Below are positions 5,857 to 7,633 of a stretch of 7,633 bases of DNA, in pieces. The notes beneath the pieces were generated by a model that saw nothing but the letters and a program-made list of their open reading frames with translations, was not told the DNA's origin and ran no database searches. The stretch lies in the NCBI GenBank assembly GCA_004296145.1, contig SEBM01000185.1, positions 1 to 7,633 on the forward strand. Reading direction: 5' to 3'. The stretch is from Flavobacterium sp. Its GTDB lineage: Bacteria; Bacteroidota; Bacteroidia; Flavobacteriales; Flavobacteriaceae. Made by a program: the position numbers and the translations under genes. Each line of letters opens with the position of its first letter. Positions within the stretch are counted from its first letter, which is position 1.

Positions 5857-6651
5857 ATGAAAACATACTTCGTTGATTCTTTCACAAATGAAAAATTCAA
5901 AGGAAATCCGGCTGCCGTTTGTATTGTCGAAAGCGATTTAGATACCAATACCATGCAAAATATTGCTACCGAAATTGGCTTTTCAGAAACTGCATTTATA
6001 AAAAACATAGTTGATAATACCTATAGCATAAAGTTTTTTACACCAAAAACAGAAATCTCTTTGTGCGGACATGCCACTCTTGCTTCTTCAAAAATAGTTT
6101 TTGATACAACAACGTTACAAAATATCACTTTTATAAACTGCGATAATGTGGAGTTGAAAATTGAAAAAGCAGCTCATCAAATAGTAATGCAATTTCCTGT
6201 TTATGATACTGTTGCAATAGAGGTTCCAAAACCTGTCCTTGATGCCATCGGAATTGATAAAACTGTAGAAACGAGATTTAGTCCGGACAGAAAAATTATT
6301 TTGATTGAAATCAATGACTCTGATATATTGGCTAATTTAAAACCTGATTTTGCAGCTTTGGTAAAATCTTATTCAGGAATCAACGGAGTTTTGGTCACTG
6401 CAAAATCAAATAATCCGGAACACGATTTTCATTACCGTTATTTTTGGCCTTGGGCAGGTACTAATGAAGATCCGGTAACGGGCGGGATTCAAACATTTTT
6501 GACCAAATATTGGTCAGCGAAACTTAATAAAAATAAATTTAAAGCTTTTCAATCTTCTCTAAGAACAGGAATTATGACCACTGAACTAATTGAAGATAAA
6601 GTGTTTATTTATGGAGAAGCTGTTACAGTATTTGAAGGGGAATTTAAATAA
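5857..6651 (+). CDS. PhzF-family isomerase/epimerase
   Basis: A 264-residue protein covering the whole PhzF fold (two similar halves, diaminopimelate-epimerase-like); 260-300 is normal. Seen: the N-terminal VDSFTNEKFKGNPAAVCIV (6-24), GFSETAF (41-47) with the catalytic-type Glu at 44, TPKTEISLCGHATLAS (62-77) with the conserved CGHAT, and GTNEDPVTGG (201-210) with D205, followed by FLTKYW. In PhzF from Pseudomonas the equivalent Glu (E45) acts as general acid/base on DHHA; no other phenazine gene is present, so phenazine synthesis is not implied. Most PhzF-like proteins have GSAH after DPVT, and this one has GGIQ. It is cytoplasmic with an unknown substrate. The 23-bp gap after the acyltransferase gene contains no terminator. 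Confidence 0.92.
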   Translation: MKTYFVDSFTNEKFKGNPAAVCIVESDLDTNTMQNIATEIGFSETAFIKNIVDNTYSIKFFTPKTEISLCGHATLASSKIVFDTTTLQNITFINCDNVELKIEKAAHQIVMQFPVYDTVAIEVPKPVLDAIGIDKTVETRFSPDRKIILIEINDSDILANLKPDFAALVKSYSGINGVLVTAKSNNPEHDFHYRYFWPWAGTNEDPVTGGIQTFLTKYWSAKLNKNKFKAFQSSLRTGIMTTELIEDKVFIYGEAVTVFEGEFK

Positions 6652-6676
6652 AAAATAAAATATTGAATGATAAGAA

Positions 6677-6702
6677 AGCTGAATAGTTGTTAGTTTTCAG
6701 CT
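6677..6702 (-). terminator. Weak convergent hairpin between the PhzF-family and regulator genes
   Basis: A 7-bp perfect stem AGCTGAA (6677-6683) / TTCAGCT (6696-6702) with a 12-base loop. It overlaps the regulator's stop codon (6701-6703) and follows the PhzF-family stop by 25 bp. On the minus strand it leads into a T-rich stretch (TTCTTATC, then ATTTTATTTTTT further on), and on the plus strand into AATTAATTT. It may end transcription from both sides, but stem and T-run are poor. Confidence 0.4.
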
Positions 6703-7588
6703 AATTAATTTCAAGCTTATACCCTTTGCTGCGTACAACTACAATGTTGATATTTGAATCAGATTCCAGTTTCTTTCTAAGCTTAGATATAAACATATCC
6801 AGACTACGGCCTACAATAACGCCATCATCTTCCCATATTTCTTTTTGCAGGCGGCTTCGCTCTATTATTGCATTAGGAGACGAAGCAAAAATGAGCAATA
6901 CGCGGGTTTCCGTTGTGGTGAGGTCTATTGTATTTTCATTTATGATAAGCTTTCTGCTCTTTGCATCGAATAACACCGATCCCAAAGTATAGACATCTTT
7001 AGATTGATTTTCAGGTAATGTTTTTCGTGGCTTAACAGATTTCAAAAAAATAAAACCTGCAAATGCTAAAAATGACAGACTGCCCAAAACATATACATTC
7101 TTTGCTGTATTTATTTGCGTTGGTTCAAATTTAATATTAATCATGTAACAGGCTTTGGGTTGCCTTCTTCCTAAACAGGTTACAATATCATCTTTTTTAT
7201 TTTTGGATATAGCGTATCCATAAGCAACACTAGAATTTGTACAGTTCAAAACATTAACAATATAATTACTTGTGATCTTGTCTCTGGCTAATAATCGACT
7301 TGTAATGTTTACAAGCGAGTCCGGTTGAAAGCTAAAATCATTCTCAAACCTGATCTGGTATTCATTTTCTGAAATCTTTTTTACCGGGAGTACTCTGGAT
7401 GTATTATCGCCCGATTGTAAAAGTAATTCATGCCCAATTCTTCTAAGTAAAATTTCTCTTCTGGAAAAGTCAAAGTCGTTACTATCTTCCGTACTGAAAG
7501 CCGCGCAGATTATAGTGATAAACGAGATCGATATCAATATAAACAGATATTTACGTTTTCCTGATATGAGATTTTGACTAAGATGCAT
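6701..7588 (-). CDS. Membrane-bound winged-helix transcriptional regulator (TM - periplasmic domain - TM - OmpR-type DNA-binding domain)
   Basis: 295 residues. Segment order: a short basic N-terminus, TM1 (about 13-31), an extracytoplasmic domain (about 32-164), TM2 (about 166-183), a basic linker KSVKPRK and a C-terminal OmpR/PhoB winged helix (about 199-294). The winged helix shows LTTTETRVLLIFASSPNAIIERSRL (223-247), the recognition helix GRSLDMFISKLRKKLE (260-275) and the wing VVRSKGYKLE (284-293). No receiver domain or kinase is present, so it should bind DNA directly from the membrane, like ToxR or CadC but with the DNA-binding domain at the other end. The periplasmic part has C116, C138 and C147, two of which could form a disulfide. 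Only one usable ATG exists at the 5' end. It converges on the acyltransferase-PhzF pair; its target and signal are unknown. Confidence 0.88.
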   Translation of the reverse strand: MHLSQNLISGKRKYLFILISISFITIICAAFSTEDSNDFDFSRREILLRRIGHELLLQSGDNTSRVLPVKKISENEYQIRFENDFSFQPDSLVNITSRLLARDKITSNYIVNVLNCTNSSVAYGYAISKNKKDDIVTCLGRRQPKACYMINIKFEPTQINTAKNVYVLGSLSFLAFAGFIFLKSVKPRKTLPENQSKDVYTLGSVLFDAKSRKLIINENTIDLTTTETRVLLIFASSPNAIIERSRLQKEIWEDDGVIVGRSLDMFISKLRKKLESDSNINIVVVRSKGYKLEIN

Positions 7589-7599
7589 AGTGTCACTAT
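7587..7599. promoter_or_regulatory. 13-bp dyad overlapping the regulator start codon
   Basis: ATAGTG-T-CACTAT is a perfect 6-bp inverted repeat around one base and includes two bases of the minus-strand ATG (7586-7588). It could be a dimer binding site or a small mRNA hairpin at the translation start. A chance match is possible. Confidence 0.4.
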
Positions 7600-7631
7600 T
7601 TTATTTACAAAGTTTACATTTTTATTTACAA
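7599..7631. promoter_or_regulatory. Three TTTACA direct repeats upstream of the membrane regulator (candidate operator)
   Basis: TTTACA occurs at 7604-7609, 7613-7618 and 7625-7630. The outer two sit in a longer identical 12-mer, TTTTATTTACAA (7599-7610 and 7620-7631), set 21 bp apart, about two helical turns. Direct repeats are the usual operator form for OmpR/PhoB-type domains, so this may be an autoregulatory site. The window ends right after it, so more copies may follow. Confidence 0.4.
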
Positions 7632-7633
7632 TT

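Noticed and set aside
5721..6008. 95-codon minus-strand frame spanning the acyltransferase-PhzF junction
   Set aside because: It covers conserved coding sequence of both plus-strand genes, so it is a shadow.
5857..6651. Phenazine biosynthesis locus
   Set aside because: Only a PhzF-like protein is present; none of the other phz genes is nearby. PhzF-like proteins are widespread in bacteria that make no phenazine.
6726..6992. 88-codon plus-strand frame
   Set aside because: Opposite the winged-helix domain of the membrane regulator; no support of its own.

Overview
The window looks like ordinary chromosomal DNA from a Bacteroidota bacterium, most probably Flavobacterium or a close relative. 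This rests on the AT-rich composition, the A-rich leaders with few Shine-Dalgarno sequences, the flavobacterial character of the proteins, and a palindromic repeat that I recall from flavobacterial genomes. The genus is an inference. I see no tRNA, rRNA, CRISPR array, transposase, phage gene or origin.

Left part (1-3492, all minus strand). Reading in the direction of transcription: a type I methionine aminopeptidase (map); a 231-bp spacer holding two inverted copies of a 28-bp palindromic repeat; an exported alpha/beta-hydrolase; an AraC-family regulator 27 bp downstream; and a siderophore-interacting (FAD/NAD(P)H ferric-siderophore reductase-type) protein that runs off the left edge. The last three could form an iron-related transcription unit controlled by the AraC protein. 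That link comes from gene order only.

Middle (3493-4738). A small NTF2/SnoaL-like protein is divergent from map. It converges tail to tail, with a 3-bp gap, on a lipoprotein with a thioredoxin-like fold that lacks the CXXC active site. One perfect 11-bp hairpin contains both stop codons, so both genes end with the same ten bases.

Right part (4739-7633). A membrane acyltransferase (OafA/YrhL type) and a PhzF-family isomerase/epimerase lie in tandem on the plus strand, 23 bp apart. Converging on them is a membrane-bound regulator with the order TM, periplasmic domain, TM, winged helix, which is the reverse of ToxR/CadC. Its upstream region contains three TTTACA repeats and a 13-bp dyad over the start codon, which are candidate operators.

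No clear new multi-gene system is visible. The points most worth following up are the paired palindromic repeat, the hairpin shared by two stop codons, the reverse-topology regulator with its operator-like repeats, and the CXXC-less thioredoxin-like lipoprotein.
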